Below, piece after piece: positions 8,382-17,661 of a stretch of 64,000 nucleotides of DNA. Source of the stretch: Brachybacterium sp. UMB0905 (GTDB taxonomy: Bacteria > Actinomycetota > Actinomycetes > Actinomycetales > Dermabacteraceae); the NCBI RefSeq assembly GCF_002871795.1, contig NZ_PNHL01000003.1, forward strand, positions 23,392 to 87,391. The letters are read 5' to 3'. The translations under genes and the position numbers were made by a program. Numbering within the stretch: the stretch's first letter is position 1; each line of letters opens with the position of its first letter. The notes below the pieces were generated by a model. That model did not search any database, was not told the origin of the DNA, and worked only from the letters and a program-made list of their open reading frames with translations.

Positions 8382-9104
8382 TCAGCGCTGCCGCCGGGCA
8401 TCGGGCAGGCCCAGGGCGCTCTTGCGGGCGGTGGGCTTCGCGGCATCAGGCTCGCGCAGGTACAGCGGTTCGGTGCTGGCAAGGTCCGCGCCGCGGGCGG
8501 TCTGCTGGGCGGCGGCGAGGATGAGGTGCCCGGCGTCGGCGTGGGGCATGTCGGCGGTGGCGGGCAGCAGCTCGGGGTACAGGGCGCAGCCGGAGCCGAC
8601 GAGAACGTCGCAGGCTGTGAGCTCCGCGGCGACCTCGGCGGGGGCGGCCACGGCCGGGTCGGCGATGCGCTCCACTCCCCCGTCGGCGGTGCGGCGGTAG
8701 CGGGCGTGGTAGACCTCGCGGCGCCGCGCATCCAGCGCCACACCCACCGTGGTCTGGCCGGTCGCGCGCGCATGCTCAGCCAGCGCCTGGTGGGCGAGAG
8801 CATCCAGGGAGCTGAGTCCCACCAGCGGCACCCCGAGCACCGCGGCGATGGTGCGGGCGGTCACCAGGCCCACCCGCAGTCCGGTGAAGGGGCCGGGGCC
8901 GCGGCCGACCACGACGCCGGTGAGATCACGGCGCGTGATGCCGGCCTGCGTGAGGGTGTCCTCGATGAGGGCGAGAAGCACCTCGTCGTGGTGGCGGGCA
9001 CGCGCATCGGTGCGCACGGCGAGGACCTCGGGGGCGGGCCCGTTCAGGGCGCCGCGAGCCACGGCGATGCTCACCGCCCCGGATGTGTCGATCCCCAGCA
9101 GCAT
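8382..9104 (-). CDS. tsaB: tRNA t6A modification protein TsaB
   Basis: 240 aa. ASKHA-fold partner of TsaD needed for threonylcarbamoyl transfer to tRNA A37. The N-terminal LLGIDTSG and the VVGRGPGPFTGLRVGL block (about residues 66-81) are diagnostic. TsaB lacks catalysis and acts as a scaffold with TsaE and TsaD; tsaD itself is not in this window. The start ATG overlaps the tsaE stop (TGATG). Confidence 0.94.
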   Translation of the reverse strand: MLLGIDTSGAVSIAVARGALNGPAPEVLAVRTDARARHHDEVLLALIEDTLTQAGITRRDLTGVVVGRGPGPFTGLRVGLVTARTIAAVLGVPLVGLSSLDALAHQALAEHARATGQTTVGVALDARRREVYHARYRRTADGGVERIADPAVAAPAEVAAELTACDVLVGSGCALYPELLPATADMPHADAGHLILAAAQQTARGADLASTEPLYLREPDAAKPTARKSALGLPDARRQR

Positions 9105-9661
9105 CAGTGCGTCTCCTCATCCTGGGGAGCGCGGACCAGCCCGTCGGCCCCCGTGATCTGTGCCAACAGGGCCGCGAGGCCCTCCCGGGTGGCGGTGTCC
9201 CAGCGGGGCCCGTACCCGGTCATGACCAGGGTGCGGGGTTCATCGGGGTCGCTGGGGTCCTCCACCGCGGCGGGGCGCTCGAGCTCGATGAGCAGCACCG
9301 AGTCGGCCAGGTGCTCCACGCGGTCCCGGCCCCACTCGACGACGGTCACGGCCCGATCCAGGTCCGCATCGAGGTCCAGGTCGTCGATCTCTCCCTCTCC
9401 GCCGAGGCGATACGCGTCCACGTGCACGAGCGCGGGGCCGCCGACGAGGCTGGGGTGCACCCGTTCGATGACGAAGGTCGGGGAGGCGACGGGGCCGCGG
9501 ACCTGCAGACCCGCCCCGAGGCCCTGGGTGAAGGTGGTCTTCCCGGCGCCGAGCGGACCGTCCAGGACCAGCAGATCCCCGGCCTTCAGGGCGGCGGCCA
9601 GGGTGCGGGCCACGTGGCGGGTGCCCTCGGCGTCGCGGGTGCGCACCGTCAGGCGCGTCAT
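9104..9661 (-). CDS. tsaE: tRNA t6A biosynthesis ATPase TsaE
   Basis: 185 aa. P-loop ATPase with Walker A GPLGAGKTTFTQGLG (about residues 35-49) and the family motif SPTFV followed by HVDAYRL (Walker B-like Asp and the D-x-Y-R-L signature). It drives turnover of the TsaBDE complex. Its start overlaps the alr stop by 4 nt (ATGA), and its end overlaps tsaB. The C-terminal 40 residues beyond the ATPase core are a lineage-specific tail. Confidence 0.93.
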   Translation of the reverse strand: MTRLTVRTRDAEGTRHVARTLAAALKAGDLLVLDGPLGAGKTTFTQGLGAGLQVRGPVASPTFVIERVHPSLVGGPALVHVDAYRLGGEGEIDDLDLDADLDRAVTVVEWGRDRVEHLADSVLLIELERPAAVEDPSDPDEPRTLVMTGYGPRWDTATREGLAALLAQITGADGLVRAPQDEETH

Positions 9662-10830
9662 GCGCGCACCTCCCGCGCCACCCGCCCGGAAATCGAGGTG
9701 AGGATTTCGTAGGGAAGCGTGCCGGCGGCAACCGCCCAGTCCTCGGCCGAGGGCGCCGAGGGGCTCTCGGGGTCCCCACCGGCGTCGCCAAAGAGGAACA
9801 CCTCATCGCCGGCCTGTGCGGTGCTGTCCGGCCCCAGGTCGATAACGATCTGGTCCATGGAGATGCGACCCACCTGGGGGGCGAGCTGGTCACCGCCCTC
9901 GGCGCGCACCAGGACGTGGCAGCGATCGGAGGCGGCACGGTGCAGCCCGTCGGCGTACCCGAGGGGGACCAGGCCCAGACGGGTGGTGCGCGTGGTGTGG
10001 TAGGTGCGGGAATAGCCGATGCTCTGCCCCTCGGGGACCTCCTTGACGAGGGCGAGGCGGCTGGTGAGGGTCATCGCGGGACGCAGTGGCACCTCGGAGG
10101 GCACGGGCGGGTAGCCGTACAGGGCGATGCCGGGCCGGACGATGTCACGGTGCAGGTCAGGCCGGGTGAGCGTGAGCGCGGAGTTCGCCAGGTGCTGCAG
10201 CGGGATGGGGCCGACGATCTCCTCGAGCAGCGTGCACGCGGAGTCGAAGGTCTCCACCTGCTGATCGGTGGCGGGGTCGTCGGGGTCCTCGGCGCTGGTC
10301 ATATGGGTCCAGGCGGCGGTCAGGCCCAGGAAGTCGTCCTCCCGGATGGTGATGGCGACCTCGCGCACCTGCCAGGGCATGACGCCGCCGCGCCCCATGC
10401 CGGTGTCGATCTTCAGGTGCACGCGAGCGCGGCGCTCCACCTGGTGGGCGGCCTCGGAGACGAGGGCCAGCATCTGCGGGGAGGAGACGGCCACATCGAT
10501 CCCGGCGCCGATGACATCGGGCAGCACAGCCCGGGCGGTCACCGGTTCGTACAGCCAGGTGAGGATCTGGGCGTCGAGCCCAGCGCGGTGCAGGGCGAGC
10601 GCGCTCGCGGGATGGGCGACGCCCAGCCAGGTCGCACCGCCTTCGAGGGCGGCGCGGGCGGCGGTGAGCATGCCGTGGCCGTACCCGTCGGCCTTCACCA
10701 CGGCCATCAAGGCAGTGTGCTCCTCCAGGAGGGTTCCGAGCGCCCGGGTGTTCTGCGTGATCGCGGAGGGGTCGATCACGGTGCGGCTGGGCAGATGCCG
10801 GGGATCCTCGGCGGGCATGGGCAGGCTCAT
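9658..10830 (-). CDS. alr: Alanine racemase
   Basis: 390 aa PLP enzyme that makes D-Ala for peptidoglycan. The PLP-lysine motif VVKADGYGHG is near residue 45 and the catalytic tyrosine region is GYADGLHR plus GRISMDQIVIDLG (about 316-328). It is followed by tsaE/tsaB/rimI with overlapping junctions and preceded by nnrDE 13 nt away, a conserved actinobacterial order. The ATG at 10830 is preceded by a GAGCCCG-like weak ribosome site. Confidence 0.96.
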   Translation of the reverse strand: MSLPMPAEDPRHLPSRTVIDPSAITQNTRALGTLLEEHTALMAVVKADGYGHGMLTAARAALEGGATWLGVAHPASALALHRAGLDAQILTWLYEPVTARAVLPDVIGAGIDVAVSSPQMLALVSEAAHQVERRARVHLKIDTGMGRGGVMPWQVREVAITIREDDFLGLTAAWTHMTSAEDPDDPATDQQVETFDSACTLLEEIVGPIPLQHLANSALTLTRPDLHRDIVRPGIALYGYPPVPSEVPLRPAMTLTSRLALVKEVPEGQSIGYSRTYHTTRTTRLGLVPLGYADGLHRAASDRCHVLVRAEGGDQLAPQVGRISMDQIVIDLGPDSTAQAGDEVFLFGDAGGDPESPSAPSAEDWAVAAGTLPYEILTSISGRVAREVRA

Positions 10831-10843
10831 CGGGCTCCTCAGG

Positions 10844-12370
10844 TCAGGGGGCGCCAGGAATGTTCAGGATAGTCCCGGCGGCTGCAGGCAGGTGGTCGGC
10901 GACGTCGAGGGCTACGAGGGGCAGGCGTCCGTCGTGGGAGGCGAGGCGACCGGCCCGCCCGTGCAGCGCCGCCGCGGTCGCCGCCGCCTGCGGTCCGGGG
11001 ATACCGGCGGCGAGCAGGGCGCCGAGGATCCCGGCGAGGACGTCTCCGGTGCCGGCGGTGGCCAGGCGCGGGGTGCCATCAGCCTGGCTGAGCAGGGGCC
11101 CGCCGTCACCGGGGGCGATAAGGGTGATCGCGCCCTTGAGCAGGATGGTCGCGCCGGTGGCCGCGGCAAGAGCGCGGGCGAGCTCGGCGGCGGGCAGGCG
11201 CGCATCCAGGCGCAGGCGGCGGGCCAGGCGCTCGGCTTCACCGCGGTGCGGGGTGAGCACCATGTCAGGGTGCAGGCGCGTCGCGGGGTCGAGCACGCTG
11301 AGCGCTCCGGCGTCGATGACCCCCGGCATGGACGCGCTGCTGGTGAGCAGGCGTACCCCGGCGAGGGCGCGAGGGTCCTCAGGCGGCAGGCCGGGTCCGA
11401 TGACGAGCGCGTCGGTGCGGCCGATGGCATCGGCCGAGAGGTCCAGGGTGCGGCCGTCCGCGCCTGGCTCGACCAGGTGGCCGATGATCTCCGGGCGGGC
11501 GCCGAGGACCAGGTCCACGACCCGGCGCGGCGCGAGGACGCGGACCATGCCAGCGCCGGTGCGGGCCGCCCCGGAGGCGGCGAGCAGCGCGGCGCCGGGG
11601 TACTGCTCGCTGCCGGCGGCAAGCGCAACGACACCCTGCGTGTACTTCGTGGAGGCGGCGGTGGGGCGCGGCAGGTGGGCGGCGAGGTCGACGGTCTCCA
11701 GGCGCTGCACGGCAGGGGCCGTCGGCAGATGCGGCTCCAGCCCGATATCCACGAGGTGGAGGTTCCCGGCGAGCTCGGCGGCGCCGGGCAGCAGCAGACC
11801 GGTCTTCACCGCACCGACGGTGACGGTCTCCCGCGCGGCGAGTGCGCCGGGGGCGGCGCGACCGGTGGTGGCATCGACGAAGCTCGGCACATCCACAGCG
11901 ATCACGGGCAGGTCATGCTCCCGCACGGCATCCAGCAGCGGTGCGATGGGGGCGGGGATCTCGGGGCGGCCGCCGATGCCGAGGATCGCATCGAGTACGA
12001 CGGTGGTGGAGGTGAGGAGCTCGTCGATCTGCCCCGCGGTGAGGTCCGCGAGGCGGTGGATGGCGCCGCCCGCATCCCGCAGGGCCTGCGCGCCTTCGTC
12101 ATGCAGGCTGGCGCCGGTGGCGAGGGCGTCGGCGGAGATCCGCTCGCGGCGCAGCATCGCCGCGGCGTGCAGGCCGTCACCGCCGTTGCTGCCGGGCCCG
12201 GCGAGGACCAGGATCCGGTGGTCTCCGAGGTGGTGGCCGGTGAGCTCCGGCAGCAGCGCGGCGGTGCGATCGGCCAGGGCGCGAGCGGCGCGGAGCATGA
12301 GCGGCTCCCCGGCGGCCAGCAGCGGCTGCTCTGCGGCGCGGACCTGGTCGGCGTCGTATCCACGGATCAT
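10844..12370 (-). CDS. nnrDE: Bifunctional NAD(P)H-hydrate epimerase / ADP-dependent dehydratase
   Basis: 508 aa. It repairs damaged NADHX/NADPHX. Residues about 1-210 are the YjeF_N epimerase domain, with LAGPGSNGGDGLHAA and a VDVPSFVDATTG segment; residues about 225-508 are the ribokinase-like dehydratase domain, with VLTPHRGEAERLA and the nucleotide motif ATAGTGDVLAGILGALLAAG. Both catalytic halves look intact. Its ATG overlaps the acpS stop by 4 nt. Two separate symbols (nnrE, nnrD) are used when the domains are split. Confidence 0.95.
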   Translation of the reverse strand: MIRGYDADQVRAAEQPLLAAGEPLMLRAARALADRTAALLPELTGHHLGDHRILVLAGPGSNGGDGLHAAAMLRRERISADALATGASLHDEGAQALRDAGGAIHRLADLTAGQIDELLTSTTVVLDAILGIGGRPEIPAPIAPLLDAVREHDLPVIAVDVPSFVDATTGRAAPGALAARETVTVGAVKTGLLLPGAAELAGNLHLVDIGLEPHLPTAPAVQRLETVDLAAHLPRPTAASTKYTQGVVALAAGSEQYPGAALLAASGAARTGAGMVRVLAPRRVVDLVLGARPEIIGHLVEPGADGRTLDLSADAIGRTDALVIGPGLPPEDPRALAGVRLLTSSASMPGVIDAGALSVLDPATRLHPDMVLTPHRGEAERLARRLRLDARLPAAELARALAAATGATILLKGAITLIAPGDGGPLLSQADGTPRLATAGTGDVLAGILGALLAAGIPGPQAAATAAALHGRAGRLASHDGRLPLVALDVADHLPAAAGTILNIPGAP

Positions 12371-12876
12371 CGGGATGGTCCCGCGGGAGCGTCGGTGCCC
12401 GTCGGCCCCACCCCGTTTCCTGAGGCGGCCTGGGCCGCAGGACCGCGCTCGGCGATGACGATCGCGGTGGCCACATCCCCGTCGTGGGAGAGGGACAGGT
12501 GCAGGTGGGTGATGTTCTGGGCTTCGGCGGCGCGGAGGGTCGCGCCGCGCAGCCGCAGGTAGGGCCGACGGGTCACGGTGCGCTCCACGGTGACGTCCTG
12601 CCAGGAGAAGTCCCCGGGGGCGCCGAGTGCCTTCCCGACGGCTTCCTTCGCGGCCACGCGGGCGGCGCGGGAGGCGTCGGAGAGGTTCCGTTCACCGTCG
12701 GTCAGCAGTCGCTCGGCCAGCGCGGGGGTGCGCTCGAACATGCTGGTCAGCCGGGCGATATCCACCACATCCACGCCGACCCCCGCGACGGCGCCGTCCT
12801 GCCGTGGGGCGAAGGCGCGTCCGCCGAAGCCCTCGGTGGGGCCGGGTTCGGGCGTCGCGGTGGGAAAAGTGCTCAC
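12367..12876 (-). CDS. acpS: Holo-[acyl-carrier-protein] synthase
   Basis: 169 aa. It transfers 4'-phosphopantetheine from CoA to ACP. It has the N-terminal Mg2+ Asp motif [12 protein letters not shown] (about residues 33-44) and the second acidic motif [13 protein letters not shown], then [17 protein letters not shown]. About 30 residues at the N-terminus and 25 at the C-terminus are low-complexity extensions. The GTG at 12876 is chosen because GATACT (12883-12888 on the plus-strand numbering) lies exactly 6 nt upstream, so the mRNA is probably leaderless. Confidence 0.93.
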   Translation of the reverse strand: MSTFPTATPEPGPTEGFGGRAFAPRQDGAVAGVGVDVVDIARLTSMFERTPALAERLLTDGERNLSDASRAARVAAKEAVGKALGAPGDFSWQDVTVERTVTRRPYLRLRGATLRAAEAQNITHLHLSLSHDGDVATAIVIAERGPAAQAASGNGVGPTGTDAPAGPSR

Positions 12877-12963
12877 CTGGGCAGTATCACACCGTTCGCG
12901 CACCCGCGGGCGCGCCGGCCGTACCCATCGGCCGCTCGATCCGGGCCGGCGAGCGCCCCCTGC

Positions 12964-14832
12964 TCATTCCACGGTCACGGACTTGGCGAGGTTGCGCGGC
13001 TGGTCGACGTCCAGGCCCTTCACGGTGGCGAGCTCGCAGGCGAAGATCTGCAGCGGGATCACGGTCAGCAGCGGTGCGAACAGGGTGCGGGTGCGGGGCA
13101 CACGCAGCACCACATCGGAGTACGGGACCACGTCCTCATCCCCCTCTTCGGCGATCACCAGGGTCTTCGCACCGCGGGCACGGACCTCCTGGATCGTGGA
13201 GACCACCTTGGCGTGCAGGGACTCGCGGCCGTGTGGGGAGGGGACGATGACGAACACCGGCTGCCCCTCCTCCACCAGGGCGATCGGGCCGTGCTTGAGC
13301 TCCCCGGCAGCAAAGCCCTCGGCGTGGATGTAGGCGATCTCCTTGAGCTTCAAGGCGCCCTCCATCGCGGTCGGGTAACCCACGTGACGGCCCAGGAACA
13401 GCACGCTCGTGGCGTCACGCATAGCGCGGGCCAGCTGCTCCACCTCGTCGGCGCGGTCCAGGACCTGCTGGATCTGGGCGGGGATCTGCTCGAGGTCCTC
13501 CATCAGCGCGGCGATCTCATCGGCGAAGAGGTTCCCGCGCACCTGCGCGAGGTACAGGCCCAGCAGGTAGCTGGCGATGATCTGCCCCAGGTAAGCCTTG
13601 GTGGAGGCCACCGCGATCTCGGGGCCCACGTGCAGATACAGCGCCGCATCGGACTCGCGTGGGATGGAGGAGCCGCGGGTGTTGCACAACGCCACCACCT
13701 TCGCGCCCTGCTCACGGGCGTGCCGCACCGCCATCAGGGTGTCCATGGTCTCGCCCGACTGGGAGATCGCGACCACGAGGGTCTTCTCCGTGACGACGGG
13801 GTCGCGGTAGCGGAACTCATGGGCGAGCTCCACCTCGGTGGGGATGCGGCACCAGTGCTCGATCGCGTACTTCGCGACACTGCCGGCATGGGCAGCGGTG
13901 CCGCAGGCGATCACGACGATCTTGTCGATGCTGCGCAGCACGGACTCATCCACGCTCATGTCATCCAGCTGCAGCGTCCCGCCCTCGATGCGGCCGCGCA
14001 GCGTATCGGCCACGGCGCTGGCCTGCTCGTGGATCTCCTTGGCCATGAAGGAGGCGTAGCCGCCCTTCTGCGCAGCCCTCGCGTCCCAGTCGATCGCGTA
14101 GCGCCTGGGGTCGGTGATCTCCTGACCCTCGGCGTCGGTGACGGTGACGACATCGGCGGTGACGGTGACAACCTGGTCCTGGTCGATCTCGAGCGCCTCC
14201 TGGGTGGCGTCCACGAAGGCGGCGACGTCCGAGCCGAGGAAGTTCTCACCCTCGCCGAGCCCCACGACCAGCGGGGAGTTACGGCGCGCGGCGACGACGG
14301 TGCCGGGGGCATCGCGATGGATCGCCAGCAGCGTGAAGGCACCCTCGAGGCGGGCGGTCGCAGCACGCATCGCGGCCGTGAGGTCACCGGTGCGCTGCAT
14401 CTCCCGGGCCACCAGGTGGGCAGCGGCCTCCGAGTCGGTGTCCGAGGTGAAGGTGTACCCGTCGCGCTCGAGCTCGGCGCGCAGGGCGGCGAAGTTCTCG
14501 ATGATGCCGTTGTGCACGAGCGCCAGCTCGCCGTCGTACCCGCCATGGTGGGGGTGGGCGTTGCCGTCGGTGGGGGCGCCGTGGGTGGCCCAGCGGGTGT
14601 GGCCGATGGCGACAGCGCCCGCGGTCACCGGGTTCTCGCCGAGGACCTCCCGGAGGTTCTGGAGCTTCCCGGCACGCTTGGTGACCTGCACTCGCTCGCC
14701 CTCGAGGGTGGCCACGCCCGCGGAGTCGTAGCCGCGGTATTCGAGGCGCGCGAGACCTTGGAGGGCCACATCCAGCGGACGGGTGGTGGGCTCAGGATGC
14801 TGGGGGCCTGCATAGCCGACGATTCCGCACAT
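12964..14832 (-). CDS. glmS: Glutamine–fructose-6-phosphate aminotransferase (isomerising)
   Basis: 622 aa. It makes glucosamine-6-phosphate from Fru6P and Gln, the first step to UDP-GlcNAc. The start at 14832 is set by the required Cys nucleophile directly after Met (MCGIVGYAG); upstream in-frame codons would bury it. The glutaminase domain covers about 1-240; two SIS sugar-isomerase domains follow, with [10 protein letters not shown] and the C-terminal [19 protein letters not shown] (14840-14845) lies 7 nt upstream of the ATG, so it is probably leaderless; no glmS ribozyme was seen. Confidence 0.97.
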   Translation of the reverse strand: MCGIVGYAGPQHPEPTTRPLDVALQGLARLEYRGYDSAGVATLEGERVQVTKRAGKLQNLREVLGENPVTAGAVAIGHTRWATHGAPTDGNAHPHHGGYDGELALVHNGIIENFAALRAELERDGYTFTSDTDSEAAAHLVAREMQRTGDLTAAMRAATARLEGAFTLLAIHRDAPGTVVAARRNSPLVVGLGEGENFLGSDVAAFVDATQEALEIDQDQVVTVTADVVTVTDAEGQEITDPRRYAIDWDARAAQKGGYASFMAKEIHEQASAVADTLRGRIEGGTLQLDDMSVDESVLRSIDKIVVIACGTAAHAGSVAKYAIEHWCRIPTEVELAHEFRYRDPVVTEKTLVVAISQSGETMDTLMAVRHAREQGAKVVALCNTRGSSIPRESDAALYLHVGPEIAVASTKAYLGQIIASYLLGLYLAQVRGNLFADEIAALMEDLEQIPAQIQQVLDRADEVEQLARAMRDATSVLFLGRHVGYPTAMEGALKLKEIAYIHAEGFAAGELKHGPIALVEEGQPVFVIVPSPHGRESLHAKVVSTIQEVRARGAKTLVIAEEGDEDVVPYSDVVLRVPRTRTLFAPLLTVIPLQIFACELATVKGLDVDQPRNLAKSVTVE

Positions 14833-15057
14833 GCCGCTCACGCTAACCAGCGACGGCCCGCTCGCCTGCCACAACGGCCGATCCGGGCGAGGTCTCGGTC
14901 ACGTTTCGGAGCGTCTGCGCGCGGGCCTGGTCGAGAGGTGCGCGCAGCGGTCATGAATACGCACCGCCTCCTGTGCGGCGCCCTGGCGAGCATCCCGTGC
15001 CGCACTGCGCAGGCGGCGGCCGCCGTCGCGGGCCGACGGATGGAACAATGTCCTGCC

Positions 15058-16014
15058 ATGAAGACCGCGTCGCCCACCCACGCCGTCACCCCGTTCGAGG
15101 AGATCTCGCGGGAGAACTGGGCGCGGCTGTCCCAGCAGACCCCGCTGCCGCTCAGCGAAGAGGATGTGCAGCACCTGCGAGGACTGGGGGATCAGGTGGA
15201 TCTCACCGAGGTCGATGCGGTCTATCGGCCCATCTCCCGGCTACTGAACATCCAGGTCGCAGCCGCGCAAGCCCTGCGGCGGGCCCGCGAGGACTTCCTG
15301 AACCAGCATCAGCACCGCACCCCGTACATCATCGGCGTGGCGGGCTCGGTGGCGGTCGGCAAATCCACGACGGCGCGTCTGCTGCGCGAGCTCATGGCGC
15401 GCTGGCCGGACACCCCGCGGGTGCAGCTGGTGACCACCGACGGGTTCCTGTTCCCCAATGCGGAGCTGACCGCGCGCGGGATCATGCACCGCAAAGGCTT
15501 TCCCGAAAGCTACGACCGACGCGCCCTACTGCGCTTTGTGGCCGATGTGAAGTCCGGGCAGCAGCGGGTGGAAGCGCCGGTGTACTCGCACCTGACCTAC
15601 GACATCATCCCCGGCGAGCGCATCGTGGTGGAGCAGCCGGATGTGCTGATCGTGGAGGGCCTGAACGTGCTGCAGCCGGCCCGGCCGCGGCGCGATGGAC
15701 GACTCGGCATGGCCGTCAGCGACTTCTTCGACTTCTCCGTGTACGTAGATGCGCGGGCGGAGGATGTGCAGCGCTGGTACGTGGAGCGCTTCGGGCAGCT
15801 GCGGCGCACCGCCTTCTCCGATCCGCGCTCCTACTTCACCCGCTACGCGGATCTCACCGATGAGGAGGCCCGGCAGACCGCCACCCGCATCTGGGAGACG
15901 ATCAACGGCCCGAACCTGCGCGAGAACGTACTGCCCACACGCGGCCGTGCGGACCTGGTTCTGCGCAAGGACGGGCAGCACCGGGTGCATTCAGTGCTGC
16001 TGCGCAAGGTGTGA
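15058..16014 (+). CDS. coaA: Pantothenate kinase, type I
   Basis: 318 aa. ATP-dependent first step of CoA synthesis. P-loop [12 protein letters not shown] (about residues 96-107), the TTDGFLFPN segment, and the YDIIPGE and VEGLNVLQ motifs are those of bacterial type I PanK. The -10 box CAATGT lies 6 nt before the ATG. It is divergent from glmS and convergent with glmM, placing CoA supply beside acpS, which uses CoA. Confidence 0.96.
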   Translation: MKTASPTHAVTPFEEISRENWARLSQQTPLPLSEEDVQHLRGLGDQVDLTEVDAVYRPISRLLNIQVAAAQALRRAREDFLNQHQHRTPYIIGVAGSVAVGKSTTARLLRELMARWPDTPRVQLVTTDGFLFPNAELTARGIMHRKGFPESYDRRALLRFVADVKSGQQRVEAPVYSHLTYDIIPGERIVVEQPDVLIVEGLNVLQPARPRRDGRLGMAVSDFFDFSVYVDARAEDVQRWYVERFGQLRRTAFSDPRSYFTRYADLTDEEARQTATRIWETINGPNLRENVLPTRGRADLVLRKDGQHRVHSVLLRKV

Positions 16015-16036
16015 GGGGGGCACGCCGCCATGCAGC

Positions 16037-16086
16037 GCCGAGTGCACCGATCTGTGGCGCTCAGGAGACAGATCGGTGCACTCGGC
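16037..16086. repeat. Dispersed palindrome, copy 1
   Basis: A perfect 19-bp inverted repeat, GCCGAGTGCACCGATCTGT (16037-16055) with its complement at 16068-16086 around a 12-nt loop, between convergent coaA and glmM. The same core CCGAGTGCACCGAT recurs at 30878 and 35012. The right flank GGCGGGCGTGTCGCG (16084-16098) is the complement of the tandem unit beside the other two copies. It could act as a bidirectional terminator here. Confidence 0.85.
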
Positions 16087-16155
16087 GGGCGTGTCGCGTC
16101 AGGGGGTCCTGAGGCCAGGCGTGCGCACAGAGTCAGGCGTGCTCACGGCCCCGGC

Positions 16156-17502
16156 TCACAGCGCGAGGCGCTCGCGGACGATGCCCGCCAGGCGCTCGGC
16201 GATGGCAGTCGCCTCCTCGTCGGTGGGCGCCTCAACCATGACGCGCACAACCGGCTCGGTGCCGGAGGGGCGCAGCAGCACGCGGCCGGACTCCCCCAGC
16301 TCGCGCTCGGCGGCCTCGACGGCGGTGCGCACCTCGTGGTCGATCGTGGCGCGCGCCTTGTCCACGCCGCGCACGTTGATGAGCGCCTGCGGCATGCGCG
16401 TCATCACCGAGGCGAGGTCGCGCGCGGTGCGGCCGGTCTGCACCATGCGCTGCAGCAGATGCAGGGCGGTCAGCTCCCCATCGCCGGTGGTGGCATGCTC
16501 GGCGATGATGACGTGGCCGGACTGCTCGCCGCCGATGGAGAAGCCGCCCAGCGTCATCTCCTCCAGTACGTAGCGGTCCCCCACGGCCGTCTGCCCCAGG
16601 ATGATGCCGTGATCGCGCATGGCGAGCTTCAATCCCAGGTTGCTCATCACGGTGACGACGAGCGTGTCCTCATGCAGCTTGCCGCGCTCCTTGAGGTCCA
16701 GTGCCAGGATCGCCATGATCTGGTCGCCATCGATCTCGTGGCCCTCAGCATCGACGGCCAGGCAGCGGTCCGCGTCCCCGTCGAAGGCCACGCCGATATC
16801 CGCGCCGTGCTCGCGCACCGCGGCCTGCAGCGCCTCCAGGTGGGTGGAGCCCACGCCGTCATTGATGAGCCCGCCGTCGCTGCGGTCACCGATCACGTGC
16901 ACAGTCGCCCCCGCGCGGCGCAGCGCCTCCGGGCCGGTGATCGCCGCGGCGCCGTTCGCGCAGTCGACCACCACGCTGATGCCCTCGAGAGAGATGTCGA
17001 GGGTGCCCACCAGGTGGGTGACATACTGCTCGATCGCCCCCTCGTACGGGGTGATGGTGCCGACGTCGGTGCCCTGCGGGCGTTCCCACTGCTCGCCCAG
17101 GCGCGCCTCGATCGCGTCCTCCACCTCATCGGGGAGCTTGGTGCCGCCGCGAGCAAAGAACTTGATGCCGTTGTCGGGCGCCGGGTTGTGGGAGGCGGAG
17201 ATCATCACACCCAGATCCGCGCCGGAGGCCTGCACCAGATGGGCGAGGCCCGGGGTGGGGAGGATTCCTGCGTCCAGCACATCCACCCCGGCGGAGGCGA
17301 GGCCCGCGGAGACCGCGGCGGAGAGGAAATCGCCCGAGGGGCGGGTGTCGCGGGCGAGGATCGCGCGGGGGCGGGTGCCGCCGAAGGCACCCAGGGTGCC
17401 CAGCACGTGGGCGGCTCCCACGGACAGTTCGACCGCGAGCTCCGCGGTGATGTCGTCGTTCGCGCGTCCGCGCACTCCGTCGGTGCCGAAGAGTCGTGCC
17501 AC
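16156..17502 (-). CDS. glmM: Phosphoglucosamine mutase
   Basis: 448 aa. It converts GlcN-6-P to GlcN-1-P. The phosphoserine loop [16 protein letters not shown] (about residues 99-114) and metal loop FDGDADRC (about 240) are intact, and the phosphate loop [15 protein letters not shown] is near the C-terminus. GTG start at 17502 with GGAGG 5 nt upstream, giving the canonical [12 protein letters not shown]. In many actinobacteria it lies downstream of rpsI; here the two are 9 kb apart with other genes between. Confidence 0.96.
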   Translation of the reverse strand: MARLFGTDGVRGRANDDITAELAVELSVGAAHVLGTLGAFGGTRPRAILARDTRPSGDFLSAAVSAGLASAGVDVLDAGILPTPGLAHLVQASGADLGVMISASHNPAPDNGIKFFARGGTKLPDEVEDAIEARLGEQWERPQGTDVGTITPYEGAIEQYVTHLVGTLDISLEGISVVVDCANGAAAITGPEALRRAGATVHVIGDRSDGGLINDGVGSTHLEALQAAVREHGADIGVAFDGDADRCLAVDAEGHEIDGDQIMAILALDLKERGKLHEDTLVVTVMSNLGLKLAMRDHGIILGQTAVGDRYVLEEMTLGGFSIGGEQSGHVIIAEHATTGDGELTALHLLQRMVQTGRTARDLASVMTRMPQALINVRGVDKARATIDHEVRTAVEAAERELGESGRVLLRPSGTEPVVRVMVEAPTDEEATAIAERLAGIVRERLAL

Positions 17503-17661
17503 ACGGGCCTCCTTGGGTGGGGTTCTCGCCGTGAGAGTACCGGGGTCGAGCAGCGGGACGGGCGGGAACCGCCGTCCCGGCCGCGCGGGACCGGTCACGT
17601 CCAGGCGGTGGCGCACCGCCGTCGCTGCAGCGGCGTGGGTGCTGCGCGGTACGTTGGATGG

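Noticed and set aside
14833..15057. glmS ribozyme upstream of glmS
   Set aside because: The -10 box is 7 nt from the start codon, leaving no leader to hold the ribozyme.
12484..16014. A plus-strand reading frame of more than 1100 codons through acpS, glmS and coaA
   Set aside because: Its first two thirds are antisense to acpS and glmS with Gly/His/Leu-rich shadow composition; only the last third (coaA) is real.
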